Positions 56,270 through 64,000 of a stretch of 64,000 bases of DNA are shown in pieces; the first letter of the stretch is position 1; the number at the start of each line of letters is the position of its first letter. Location: positions 57,223-121,222 of the forward strand of contig NZ_JACYTN010000012.1 of the NCBI RefSeq assembly GCF_014841135.1, written 5' to 3'. The notes under the pieces are model-generated. The model saw only the letters and a list, made by a program, of their open reading frames with translations, searched no databases and had not been told where the DNA came from. The translations under genes and the position numbers were made by a program. Source of the DNA: Paenibacillus arenosi (lineage in GTDB: Bacteria > Bacillota > Bacilli > Paenibacillales > Paenibacillaceae).

Positions 56270-56490
56270 TCTCCTCCTTTGTATACCCTTAATAAGGCTA
56301 TGAGAGTCTCTCAGGAAGAATTATATGATATCGCTTCAGGAACCATGCTATAGCAATCCATTAGCTACTCAAATTTGGAAGTTTTAATTTCCTACACGGC
56401 AGGGGCAACATACACCTCACACCTTTCTCTAGGCAGATGCATAGATATGTTTCATCGTCGAAATGAACTGATTGACAATGGAGGGGTATC

Positions 56491-56847
56491 ATGACAAATG
56501 AACTGCATACACAGTTTGATGCATTTATTAATAGTGCGGCATTTTCGCTAGACCCATGTACGGTCGCAACCGCTATCGCATTAACGAATCAGTCAGTAAG
56601 GGAAAAGCTTATTGAAAAATTCAAAGCAGGATATATTTACAATGGATATGGATGTTTAAAAGTCGTTGGAAATTTAGGAATTTCCTATGTTGCTTTTAAA
56701 TTTAGTTGTCCTCCCGGCGTACATTGCTTTATCAATCCATCATTTGTAGCAGTGGTCAATTTAACAACAAAGAAAGTAATAGATATTCTTGACCCTTTTA
56801 ACATCTCAGAATATGAAGAGGTAAAAATTACAGCGCAACCGAATTGA
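56491..56847 (+). CDS. Small hypothetical protein
   Basis: 118 residues with AATGGAGGGG before ATG. The N-terminal part (FDAFINSAAFSLDPCTVATAIAL) looks helical; the middle FKFSCPPGVHCFINPSFVAVVNL has two Cys; the end is acidic. No membrane span or signal peptide. No family recognised. The Cys pattern and size could suit a modified or self-processed peptide, but nothing nearby supports it. Confidence 0.6.
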   Translation: MTNELHTQFDAFINSAAFSLDPCTVATAIALTNQSVREKLIEKFKAGYIYNGYGCLKVVGNLGISYVAFKFSCPPGVHCFINPSFVAVVNLTTKKVIDILDPFNISEYEEVKITAQPN

Positions 56848-56932
56848 ATGTTATCCCCTGTATGACCCGTATGATCGTGAATCCAAAGATTTAACAGATC
56901 ACAATCCATTATAGGAGCTGTTTTGGATATTC

Positions 56933-57088
56933 CTAATTGATAACTAAACGTCCAATTTGATCGCACTGTTCAGCAAACCAAATATTCCCCTTAGAACAAA
57001 TCGCTAGACCATGCGGTTCTGCATTCTGTTTAGGAATTAGGAACTCCGTTATAGCTCCGGTTTCATACTTGCGCATCGTTATCCTCAT
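56933..57088 (-). pseudogene. Truncated virginiamycin B lyase-like (Vgb) fragment
   Basis: Residues [23 protein letters not shown] and [14 protein letters not shown] match one blade of the Vgb beta-propeller, which normally has about 290 residues and seven blades. A ribosome site (GGAGGCAGC) precedes an ATG at 57088, so a 51-residue product could be made, but it cannot be an enzyme. Confidence 0.7.
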
Positions 57089-57209
57089 ACATGCTGCCTC
57101 CTTTTCCTGTCCTATCATATGAATAAAAAGCAGGATAATTAGCATCATTTCTCGAAAACCTTACAAGCAACTTTAATTTAGCAACATTTCAAAGGGAGAG
57201 ACACACAAA

Positions 57210-57956
57210 TTGACGATACGCCCTAAAGAGCTGGCCTCCAAATACATGATAAGCACCAGCACCTTGCGAAATTACGAAGCTAAAGGTCTAATCCCTCCCG
57301 CAGAACGCTCTGCTAATGGCTATCGCGTTTATACAGATCTGCATGAAGCTTATTTGGCATGTATTCAAGCAATGGCTCCAGCTTTCGGAATGGAAGTGAC
57401 TACAGAAGTACTTAATCTCCTTCATTTAGAGCAGCCGTACGATGCTTTGTGGGTTGTGCGGGAACAAGAAGTCGCTCTGTATAAGGAAAAAACAAAAGTG
57501 GAAAAACTGATCGAAGATATTCAACGGTACATGAAAGAAAGTCCGAGTGTCCATAACGACAATTGGTTCTCCATAAATGAAGTTTCAGAAATGACACAGG
57601 TTTCCAAAACCGCTATTCGTTACTGGGAGCATGCTGGTTATGTGAAGCCAGATAGAGCCCCTACTAACCGATATCGTCAATACAGCGAATCTCACCTTCT
57701 AAAAATCAGGCTGTTGCAAGTACTGCAAAACTCCGTCTATTCAGAAGAAACGGTTCATTTCAAGCAAGCAATTGCCTTAGTCGAGTATACCGATTTGCCG
57801 CGTATTGTACAGCTTGCAGAAAATATTCGTGCGTATTTCAGTCAAATCATCGAATCTCAAATGCGAGGGATATCGTTTTTATATCCATTGACTCAATTGA
57901 CACAAACTTCAATGTTGAGTGGAAGTCAATCCGTGGACAGGCAACAAATTGACTAA
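57210..57956 (+). CDS. MerR-family regulator with two HTH domains
   Basis: 248 residues from a TTG start (AAAGGGAGAG upstream). An N-terminal MerR HTH (1-68: ISTSTLRNYEAKGLIPPAERSANGYRVY) and a second (about 118-170: SINEVSEMTQVSKTAIRYWEHAGYVKPDR). A helical linker joins them; the C-terminal tail lacks metal-binding Cys. Ordinary MerR proteins have one HTH and dimerise. Target genes not known. Confidence 0.85.
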   Translation: MTIRPKELASKYMISTSTLRNYEAKGLIPPAERSANGYRVYTDLHEAYLACIQAMAPAFGMEVTTEVLNLLHLEQPYDALWVVREQEVALYKEKTKVEKLIEDIQRYMKESPSVHNDNWFSINEVSEMTQVSKTAIRYWEHAGYVKPDRAPTNRYRQYSESHLLKIRLLQVLQNSVYSEETVHFKQAIALVEYTDLPRIVQLAENIRAYFSQIIESQMRGISFLYPLTQLTQTSMLSGSQSVDRQQID

Positions 57957-57983
57957 TCGAGTATGATGGGAAAAATAGACGCA

Positions 57984-58012
57984 AAAAAACCGCAATATAG
58001 CGGTCTTTTTTT
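57984..58012. terminator. Terminator shared by two convergent genes
   Basis: ACCGC / GCGGT arms with A7 and T7 tracts on the two sides. Confidence 0.85.
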
Positions 58013-58034
58013 GTTTCTTTTCTTTTTCGGTGTT

Positions 58035-59066
58035 TCACCTGTGAATTTCCTTTAATTCGTTATTCGTTAGCGAGCTATACAAGGCTTCGAGATAATTTCT
58101 TTCCATTTTATGAATGAGATCGAGTTTGCCAATTATGCGCTCGAGCATAGCATGTGAACCTGTAACATTAAATTTCAATATCAAACTACGAATGAGTACT
58201 GCTTGATGCTCAATTTCGCTTGATATTTTCATGTAATGCATCATCTCAGAATCGGCAACATACTTGTTTTGTTGCATGTATTCCAAGCGCATGCTCATCG
58301 CTTTTTTATGATCATATAGAACATGAAAGAGCCTTACATCCCCCCAGCCATGATTTACTGTCAATGATTCTGTATACTCTTTTAATTTTTGATAAATGTT
58401 AGTGCCATATATCCAGCCCTCTTCTTTTGGAGGAATGTACATTCTAAACTTATTTGAACAATTCGTTCCATCTAAATACTCGCGCAATCCATTCTGCACA
58501 TGAACCAGATCAAAATCGTACCTTGCCTCTACTTTTCTTTTATACAGAAAAATAGATTCCAAATAATCATCTTCTTCTTGAACATGGCTGTAAGCAGCAT
58601 GTAATGCGCGAAATGAAACACTATCATATTGATATTTTCTATTTTGTAAGAAGTCAGCTATGAAGAATATTTTTTTATGTTGATCATAACCATATATGAA
58701 TATTTCATGAGGGTGATGTTCTGTATTGTATTCAGGAGATGGAGGGATAAAGAACTCATCAACAACCAAACTAATATAATAACCTTCGTTAATGCAATTT
58801 ATTAGGAAATCAATGATTCCCATTGGATATATAACAGGAAGGAAACTTCTAGATATCTGTTGTGTATATAATAGTGGGCAGTTCGTATGGAGAAAGGGCA
58901 TATAGAAATCCATAACTTCAATATCTTGTCTATACCATAATTGAATGTAGTTGCTATAAAACCATGGTAAATAATTATTATTGGTAGAAAGTACGGAAAG
59001 TGTATTTGCGTGCTTCGTAAATGATGTAATTGGTGGGTAGTTTACTGGTAGTAAGATAAGAATCAT
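58035..59066 (-). CDS. BtrH N-terminal-like protein (C39-related cysteine peptidase fold)
   Basis: 343 residues. The section YYISLVVDEFFIPP, then HHPHEIFIYGYDQHKKIFFIADFL (about 108-150) resembles the BtrH_N domain, where Asp/His form part of an acyltransferase-like active site; the nucleophile Cys should be near TNCPLL (residues 60-64). The rest is helical. BtrH transfers an acyl group in butirosin synthesis. No biosynthetic cluster surrounds it. Starts 6 bp after the phosphoesterase gene, so both form an operon. Confidence 0.6.
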   Translation of the reverse strand: MILILLPVNYPPITSFTKHANTLSVLSTNNNYLPWFYSNYIQLWYRQDIEVMDFYMPFLHTNCPLLYTQQISRSFLPVIYPMGIIDFLINCINEGYYISLVVDEFFIPPSPEYNTEHHPHEIFIYGYDQHKKIFFIADFLQNRKYQYDSVSFRALHAAYSHVQEEDDYLESIFLYKRKVEARYDFDLVHVQNGLREYLDGTNCSNKFRMYIPPKEEGWIYGTNIYQKLKEYTESLTVNHGWGDVRLFHVLYDHKKAMSMRLEYMQQNKYVADSEMMHYMKISSEIEHQAVLIRSLILKFNVTGSHAMLERIIGKLDLIHKMERNYLEALYSSLTNNELKEIHR

Positions 59067-59072
59067 CCTTTC

Positions 59073-59843
59073 CTACAATTCGTGAATGGTCACTTCACTG
59101 CGGACAAGAAAACGTGCATTTAGACCTGCTTGACCTATACCTTTCGATATGTAATAGGGTCCGAATTGTCCAATATGCAATCCCTTATAAATTCCTTCAG
59201 ATGCTAATTTCCCTTGGATTCTTAACGTAAAGAGAAACGGAATGTTGAATTGCATGCCGTGATAATGCCCAGACATTAAATAACTATAATTGTTGTTCAA
59301 ATGAAGAACTAGATTAGGGTCATGAGTCAGAACTAGTATAGGTTTCCGGGGATCAATGTTTTCATAAGCGCAGTCAATTCTACTTTTCTTGCTGCAGTAA
59401 TCATCAATACCGATGATTTGAAATTCATCTAAATCGCAGGAACTATTCATTAAAACGGTAATGCCCACCTCTTCAAGAATGTTGATTAATACATGTAATT
59501 CCTGAGTATTCAGTCGGTGGTCGTGGTTGCCTAGTACCGCATATGAGGGAATTTGATGTGAAGCGATCGCTTCAAAATAACGTTTTACCTTTGGTAGATA
59601 CTTTGCTTTCTCAGTGAAATCACCTGTAATGAAGATATAGTTCGGTTTTTCCTTTTTGATGATTCGATTTAACTTTCGGGGACTAATTCTGAGCTTCTCA
59701 ACGTGTAAGTCACTGATTTGTAATGCTCGAATCCCTAGCCCACATGGGTAATGTATCCGTTCCACCTTTAGCCATTGAGTCGGGAAAATAAAAACAAAAT
59801 AGCAGAGTGTTACGACGAATATGGTGATGAGAATGACATTCAT
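59073..59843 (-). CDS. Membrane-anchored metallophosphoesterase (YkuE/YaeI-like)
   Basis: 256 residues from ATG at 59843 (AAAGAGGTGAT upstream); an earlier ATG at 59864 is unsupported. An N-terminal anchor (VILITIFVVTLCYFVFIF), then ALQISDLHVEK, FITGDFT, LGNHDH, VLTHDP and GHYHGMQF: all five metallophosphoesterase motifs. Relatives hydrolyse lipid pyrophosphates such as UDP-diacylglucosamine. Operon with the BtrH-like gene. Confidence 0.85.
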   Translation of the reverse strand: MNVILITIFVVTLCYFVFIFPTQWLKVERIHYPCGLGIRALQISDLHVEKLRISPRKLNRIIKKEKPNYIFITGDFTEKAKYLPKVKRYFEAIASHQIPSYAVLGNHDHRLNTQELHVLINILEEVGITVLMNSSCDLDEFQIIGIDDYCSKKSRIDCAYENIDPRKPILVLTHDPNLVLHLNNNYSYLMSGHYHGMQFNIPFLFTLRIQGKLASEGIYKGLHIGQFGPYYISKGIGQAGLNARFLVRSEVTIHEL

Positions 59844-59929
59844 ATTTATCACCTCTTTAATCATGCAAATTCAAGAACCGAACCACACTTGTGTCCAATA
59901 GATGCGATTGATCGATGAGTAACCTTTAA

Positions 59930-60733
59930 CTAAAATTCGATCAATATGCCCGTTCTATCATCTGCAGGCAACCCACGTTTTCGCTCTTCAAGTTCTATTA
60001 GATCGGCATACTGTTCGAATCCCAGCTGTGTAATCATCTTACATGCTGCTTCTAACGATTCTTCTGGGTGAAATAGTCCATCTGTTATTAGTAGGATCGC
60101 GTGCAAGTTGTGTGACGGTAATGTACCGCGTTGGATATACTCGCAAGCTTCCTCCATCCCATTTGCAATTCCATAGCCGCCGGGTATATTAGCCATCCAC
60201 CTGTGATAGGACATCTGATTGTTCCGATCTTCGAAATAATGTTCGTCCTGTACGGAGATACCGTTAAGTCTGTCCACCTCCCGCTTCGCTCTTGATCGTT
60301 TGTCTATCCCCATCACGTGATTTTCCGTTAATGATTGGATTCGCCCGTCTCGAAAAATAGCTACGATCATCGTATCGCCAAACTGAGCATAATGTACATC
60401 ATCGCCGCAAATCTGGACACCCGCCACGCAGGTTGACCATAAGTGATGCTTTTGGCTCATATCAATTTTTGCTTCCTCCATACAATGTCGAAGCATATGG
60501 TTGGTGTCCCTGATTTCTTCATATAGGTTGAGTAAATCCTCTGTTCGTTCCAAGCGCCTTTTGAATAAATTAGCTGCGATATAGGCGCCATTGTACCCGT
60601 TCTTGTCTCTGTAAGCGTCTAACGGAGTAACTCCATCCATTACCGCATATATATTAGCCGTGTCATTTAGAGCAAAGGCATCCTCGCTACATTTTTTCAA
60701 TGGATTTTTTTGATTATAATGGAAAATCTTCAT
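59930..60733 (-). CDS. PP2C-like protein phosphatase
   Basis: 267 residues. CSEDAFALND, YAVMDGVTPLD (metal Asp-Gly), VCAGVQICGDDVHYAQFGDTMIVAIF (GD motif) and, at the end, DDRTGILIEF form the PPM/PP2C core. The DG motif has DGVT where the usual is DGMG. Serine/threonine phosphatase activity expected with Mn2+/Mg2+. Lies just upstream of the phosphoesterase and BtrH-like genes, 86 bp gap. The 60734-60950 gap holds no gene. Confidence 0.77.
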   Translation of the reverse strand: MKIFHYNQKNPLKKCSEDAFALNDTANIYAVMDGVTPLDAYRDKNGYNGAYIAANLFKRRLERTEDLLNLYEEIRDTNHMLRHCMEEAKIDMSQKHHLWSTCVAGVQICGDDVHYAQFGDTMIVAIFRDGRIQSLTENHVMGIDKRSRAKREVDRLNGISVQDEHYFEDRNNQMSYHRWMANIPGGYGIANGMEEACEYIQRGTLPSHNLHAILLITDGLFHPEESLEAACKMITQLGFEQYADLIELEERKRGLPADDRTGILIEF

Positions 60734-60950
60734 ATCAAGTCACCTATCACCTCTTATTGACCAACATTCATAATAAAAATCCACTTTTGCAAATACACCA
60801 TTTCCCTTCAACTCACTAAACAGGGATTAATACCCAATTACTTCTTCACACCTTATCGTTTTTCCTTCCGAGAGATGTGTTTTTTACAAAAAATTAACTT
60901 TGATTCAAGTAATGATATACTTTCATGTTAAATTTCTAGTTCTAGGAAAT

Positions 60951-60980
60951 AAAAAAACTGCCCTTTACCACGGGCAGCTT
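60951..60980 (-). terminator. Terminator of the GNAT pair
   Basis: CTGCCCGTGG / CCCTTTACCACGGGCAG hairpin in short: GCTGCCC/GGGCAGT with U7 on the minus strand. Confidence 0.8.
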
Positions 60981-60987
60981 GTACTAT

Positions 60988-61077
60988 TCACATTTCATTA
61001 AGCTCTGTTAATGTAATAAAATCGATACTAGGCACACCATTTTCCGCTTTGTTAATTCTTCTTCCAAACGATATCAT
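60988..61077 (-). CDS. Possible 29-residue coupled ORF
   Basis: Its ATG overlaps the stop of the GNAT gene (TAATG), with GATGGAG before it. It reads MISFGRRINKAENGVP then SIDFITLTELNEM and stops right before a terminator. Coding potential cannot be judged at this length; it might be the relic of a longer gene. Confidence 0.35.
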   Translation of the reverse strand: MISFGRRINKAENGVPSIDFITLTELNEM

Positions 61078-61583
61078 TACTCCATCTTATACACTTTGCT
61101 ATACAACATATCTTTATAAAGAGCAAACTCCTCTTCAGTAAGTAAGCGAGGATAGCTCATTACTTTTAACGGAACAGTAGGCTGCCCACGCTGAAGAGAC
61201 GGTTGTTCATATCCGAAAAAATTGAGGTGAAACCCAAGTCGCTCATAAAAGCCTATTCGCCTCTGAGCCAAATCGGTATCAGGTAGCTCAACTTCCAATA
61301 TAATCGGTGTTTGTGACTCTGCGATATAATCGCTCATTAGCTTTCCACCGATACCGCTTCCACGCCCTGCTGTCGTGACAGCAATATGTTCGACAAAACG
61401 AAACAAGGGAAATTCCCATACGGCTAAGAAAGCGACTACTTGATTCAGGTCATTAACTTTTGAAATGATACGGTAATGGGGATCGTTCAGCAATTCCTTT
61501 TGCCCGGCATATGTTCTCCGTTCGCACTCAGGAAAAGAGTCTTGCATTATTTCAAAGATCGTATCGAACTCTTGGTCTTTCAT
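61077..61583 (-). CDS. GNAT family N-acetyltransferase
   Basis: 168 residues. HIAVTTAGRGSGIGGKLMSDYI is the acetyl-CoA loop, and FYERLGFHLNFFGY is the final strand-turn. Substrate unknown. Follows another GNAT gene by 41 bp in the same direction; RBS AAGGAGAA. Confidence 0.86.
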   Translation of the reverse strand: MKDQEFDTIFEIMQDSFPECERRTYAGQKELLNDPHYRIISKVNDLNQVVAFLAVWEFPLFRFVEHIAVTTAGRGSGIGGKLMSDYIAESQTPIILEVELPDTDLAQRRIGFYERLGFHLNFFGYEQPSLQRGQPTVPLKVMSYPRLLTEEEFALYKDMLYSKVYKME

Positions 61584-61624
61584 GTGTAATTTCTCCTTGT
61601 GTAGTAAGTAAAGAAAATAATTAA

Positions 61625-62104
61625 CTACCTAAATAGTTTTATCATTTTAAAGTTTACTAGTGTAACGCCTTTTCGCTCAATATTCTGTTTTCGAACGAAC
61701 TGGTATCCTCGGTTCATGAAAAAGGACATAGCAGTAATACTTGCATCTACGGTTAGTTCTGTAAGGGCAAGCTTCTTTGCCTCAGTCTCAATCACATGAA
61801 CTAACAATGAAGCTATTCCTTGCCGTTGAAAATCTTTGTGCACATATATTCTGTCCAAGTACCCATGTTGTGTCATATCTATAAAACCAACCAGTAAGCC
61901 GTTTAATCGAGCAACAAAGGTAATATTGTTTAAAAATGATTCTAGCCACGATTGTTCCTTATGTGCTTGATCATCTTTAGGCGCCCATACGTCTAATTGA
62001 GTTTGTAAGTAATCTTGAGCATTGATAGAATGTACAGTCTCATAAAATAGCGTAACCATTTCTTGTATGTCGGAGCTCTTAAATCTTGTGATCTCTATGC
62101 TCAT
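61625..62104 (-). CDS. GNAT family N-acetyltransferase
   Basis: 159 residues. MTQHGYLDRIYVHKDFQRQGIASLLV and FFMNRGYQFVRKQN are the acetyl-CoA and C-terminal motifs. It resembles YafP/ElaA-type GNATs. Paired with the GNAT gene downstream. RBS AAGAGGTT. Confidence 0.86.
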   Translation of the reverse strand: MSIEITRFKSSDIQEMVTLFYETVHSINAQDYLQTQLDVWAPKDDQAHKEQSWLESFLNNITFVARLNGLLVGFIDMTQHGYLDRIYVHKDFQRQGIASLLVHVIETEAKKLALTELTVDASITAMSFFMNRGYQFVRKQNIERKGVTLVNFKMIKLFR

Positions 62105-62152
62105 TTGTTAAGAACCTCTTTTGTTTCTTATGTCTGTGTAATGATACTGCAC

Positions 62153-62497
62153 TTATTTCATTATTGACGATGTTTTCGGTAAAGCATGCAATGGCTTTCC
62201 CTCTTTATAGTAAAGAGAGGGTGATAAGATTACATAAAAGATATGTGGATGCTGACATCCATAGTCACTTAGCTTTGCATATATCATAGAAGCAACGGCA
62301 TCATGAATTTCTTGTTCACGTTGAAACATATATATTTCAACCGATAACGGTGAATTCGCTATTTGGTCCACATGAAGAAGTTCAATTTTTATAATGTCTT
62401 TTGGAATGTCGACGATATTGGCAAACTGTTCAATGATAGATGGTGATACTTGTTCAATAACTTCTCTTTCAAAACCCTTAAACCTCAAAAATGGCAT
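62153..62497 (-). CDS. DUF1904 family protein
   Basis: 114 residues. MPFLRFKGFEREVIEQVSPSI opens the family, which has a tautomerase-like fold. YGCQHPHIFYVILSPSLYYKEGKPL closes it. Function unknown. RBS GGGGAAATGATTGT. Upstream of the GNAT pair, in the same direction. Confidence 0.77.
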   Translation of the reverse strand: MPFLRFKGFEREVIEQVSPSIIEQFANIVDIPKDIIKIELLHVDQIANSPLSVEIYMFQREQEIHDAVASMIYAKLSDYGCQHPHIFYVILSPSLYYKEGKPLHALPKTSSIMK

Positions 62498-62694
62498 ACA
62501 ATCATTTCCCCTTCTACGTACTTACTTTTAGTATACAGCTAATTAACGTACTTTAATATCTCTGAATTATTTCTCATTCTTGAAAATTTGTCCTGATCAG
62601 GCTCTAGAATTTTTATAAATTTGTGTACTCACTAATCGTAAGGTACAATGAAAAGTATAGATTTCACGTTGTTATTATGCACCAGGAGGTTTCG

Positions 62695-63837
62695 ATGACA
62701 TTGAATAACGAGCCCAAGCAGCCATATGATTTAAGCAAATTAACGACGATGCTGCACGAAGACCATATCGCATGGAGCTTCCGCAATATGGACAAGATTA
62801 TGCCTAAAAACGATATTCACTCGTCAGAGCAGCCCTTTTTGTTTCAAAAGAAAGAACTCCCATTAACGGAAATGAACTATGAATTTGATGGGCGCAGCAG
62901 TAACGTAGCCGAGTACTTGCAAAAGGTTTCTGCTACAGGGTTTCTCGTCATTCATGACGATACGATTGTGACAGAGCAATACTATAACGGTTATAACCAA
63001 CACTCGACTTCCATGTCGATGTCAGTCGCCAAATCGATCGTTTCTGCTCTTGTAGGCATTGCATGTGATGAAGGGGCTATGAAAGACATTCATGATCCTG
63101 TTACTGCGTACCTACCTGAGCTTATAGGAAGCGGCTTCGATGGGGCTAGTATTAAAGATGTGCTACAAATGTCCTCCGGTGTACGTTTCAATGAAGACTA
63201 CAAGGATAAGGATGCAGAAATCCACACCTTTTTGAGTGACGTGTTCGGTGAAAAAGCTGTTCCAATCTCTAAATATGTACAGCAGCTGACAAAATTACAG
63301 GAGCCAGGCCAGTTTGAATATAAGAGCGTCGACACACAAGTGCTTTGGATGCTGCTTGAAAGAACGACTGGTAAAAATGCTTCTGCTTACTTAGAAGAAA
63401 AGCTTTGGAAACCGCTCGGTATGGAGCAGGATGCTTATTGGAGCACCGATCTACATGGCAATGAAATAGCATTCACCTTCATAAACGCGACACTACGAGA
63501 TTACGCTAAGTTCGGAAGATTGTATTTGCATAATGGCAACTGGAATGGCCGCCAAATTATTTCTGAGCAGTGGATTAAGGAATCGGTTACACCTGACAGA
63601 GCGGATTTGATGCCTGGCACGGCTAATGATTTCTTCGGTTATGGATATCAATGGTGGACTCCACTAGGCAGCGATGGAACGGAGTTTATGGCTCGAGGCA
63701 TATATGGACAACATATTTACGTGAATCAAAAGAAACGAACGGTTATCGTTAAATCTGGAGTTGATCCTACCGTATTTAACATTCATGACTATGAGGCAGT
63801 TACGGCTTACCGTACGATCCTTGAGCATTTGACGTAA
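62695..63837 (+). CDS. Serine hydrolase (class C beta-lactamase/PBP-like)
   Basis: 380 residues from ATG at 62695 (CCAGGAGGTTTCG upstream), rather than the earlier Met at 62623. SMSVAKSI has the SxxK nucleophile; the Tyr motif is likely YKS in EYKSVDTQ, and the third motif is likely near GIYGQHIYVN. Similar to 6-aminohexanoate-oligomer hydrolase/EstB-type esterases. No signal peptide, so cytoplasmic. Substrate open. Confidence 0.85.
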   Translation: MTLNNEPKQPYDLSKLTTMLHEDHIAWSFRNMDKIMPKNDIHSSEQPFLFQKKELPLTEMNYEFDGRSSNVAEYLQKVSATGFLVIHDDTIVTEQYYNGYNQHSTSMSMSVAKSIVSALVGIACDEGAMKDIHDPVTAYLPELIGSGFDGASIKDVLQMSSGVRFNEDYKDKDAEIHTFLSDVFGEKAVPISKYVQQLTKLQEPGQFEYKSVDTQVLWMLLERTTGKNASAYLEEKLWKPLGMEQDAYWSTDLHGNEIAFTFINATLRDYAKFGRLYLHNGNWNGRQIISEQWIKESVTPDRADLMPGTANDFFGYGYQWWTPLGSDGTEFMARGIYGQHIYVNQKKRTVIVKSGVDPTVFNIHDYEAVTAYRTILEHLT

Positions 63838-63877
63838 GTGATATAGCCGACCATCGTAAGGCGATAACGTGAAAATG

Positions 63878-64000
63878 ATCGAGTAGGAGGGGGCGCCTAG
63901 CCCCCGTCCTCTCACACCACCGTACATGCGGGTCCGCATACGGCGGTTCCAAAAGGTTAACAAAGTTCTACATAACGAGTAAGTAAACTTCTCAGCCCTT
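63878..64000 (-). mobile_element. 3' end of a group II intron (partial)
   Basis: On the minus strand GAACCGCCGTATGCGG and CATGTACGGTGGTGTG are domain V-like, then GAGAGGACGGGGGC and GCGCCCCCTCCTACTCGAT form a domain VI-type hairpin ending near 63878. The intron body and its reverse transcriptase should continue beyond 64000. Confidence 0.75.

Overview
The window is low-to-moderate GC DNA from a spore-forming Bacillota bacterium, most likely Paenibacillaceae (Paenibacillus or a close relative such as Brevibacillus). This rests on strong AGGAGG-type ribosome binding sites, TTG starts, a MocR-ddl pair as in Brevibacillus, dctABSR, OpuF-like and YtrA/BcrA-like modules, and BlaI/M56 pairs. The species call is inference; no rRNA marker is present. 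LEFT CRISPR REGION (1-24.1 kb): four CRISPR arrays share one 32-bp repeat of the I-C/III-B type. All are read on the minus strand, so leaders lie on the high-coordinate side and worn repeats on the low-coordinate side. Between arrays 2 and 3 lies a six-gene minus-strand operon: a DUF6602-like PD-(D/E)XK nuclease candidate, an HD-less Cas10, Csm3-, Csm4- and Csm5-like RAMPs, and Cas6. No cas1, cas2, small subunit (Csm2/Cmr5) or CARF effector is visible. This operon is the best candidate for an undescribed variant: the nuclease, translationally coupled to cas10, may replace the missing HD nuclease or Csm6. Interspersed housekeeping genes are a UvrA paralogue, ArsB, a glycosyltransferase, and a MocR-Ddl-aminotransferase operon. 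ARRAY DUPLICATION AND DECAY (17.3-24.7 kb): array 3 with its leader and a GNAT fragment looks like a copy of array 4 plus its GNAT gene, recombined with a second segment related to 38.9-41.4 kb. A broken SMI1/TPR gene, a DUF-type protein, an ankyrin protein and two unknowns form an orphan immunity-like cluster. A fragment of an M56 receptor gene abuts the distal end of array 4. MIDDLE (24.9-41.4 kb): VOC, stalk-domain, quinone reductase, DUF1835, OpuF-like osmoprotectant transporter, alkyl sulfatase, a BlaI/M56 receptor pair with a secreted paralogue of the receptor's sensor domain, a GH19 chitinase, GNAT and SMI1 genes. RIGHT (41.5-64 kb): C4-dicarboxylate system DctA-DctP/DctSR, a cytochrome P450 relic, an AHL-lactonase-like hydrolase, a second M56 receptor whose blaI is reduced to a 48-codon remnant but which keeps BlaI operators, a CPBP protease, an ABC/GntR module, a PI-PLC-like enzyme, a tandem-HTH MerR protein, a BtrH-like protein, a phosphoesterase, a PP2C-like phosphatase, two GNATs, a serine hydrolase, and at the right edge the 3' end of a group II intron. 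Many relics (P450, Vgb, GNAT, SMI1, M56, BlaI) indicate continuing segmental duplication and decay.
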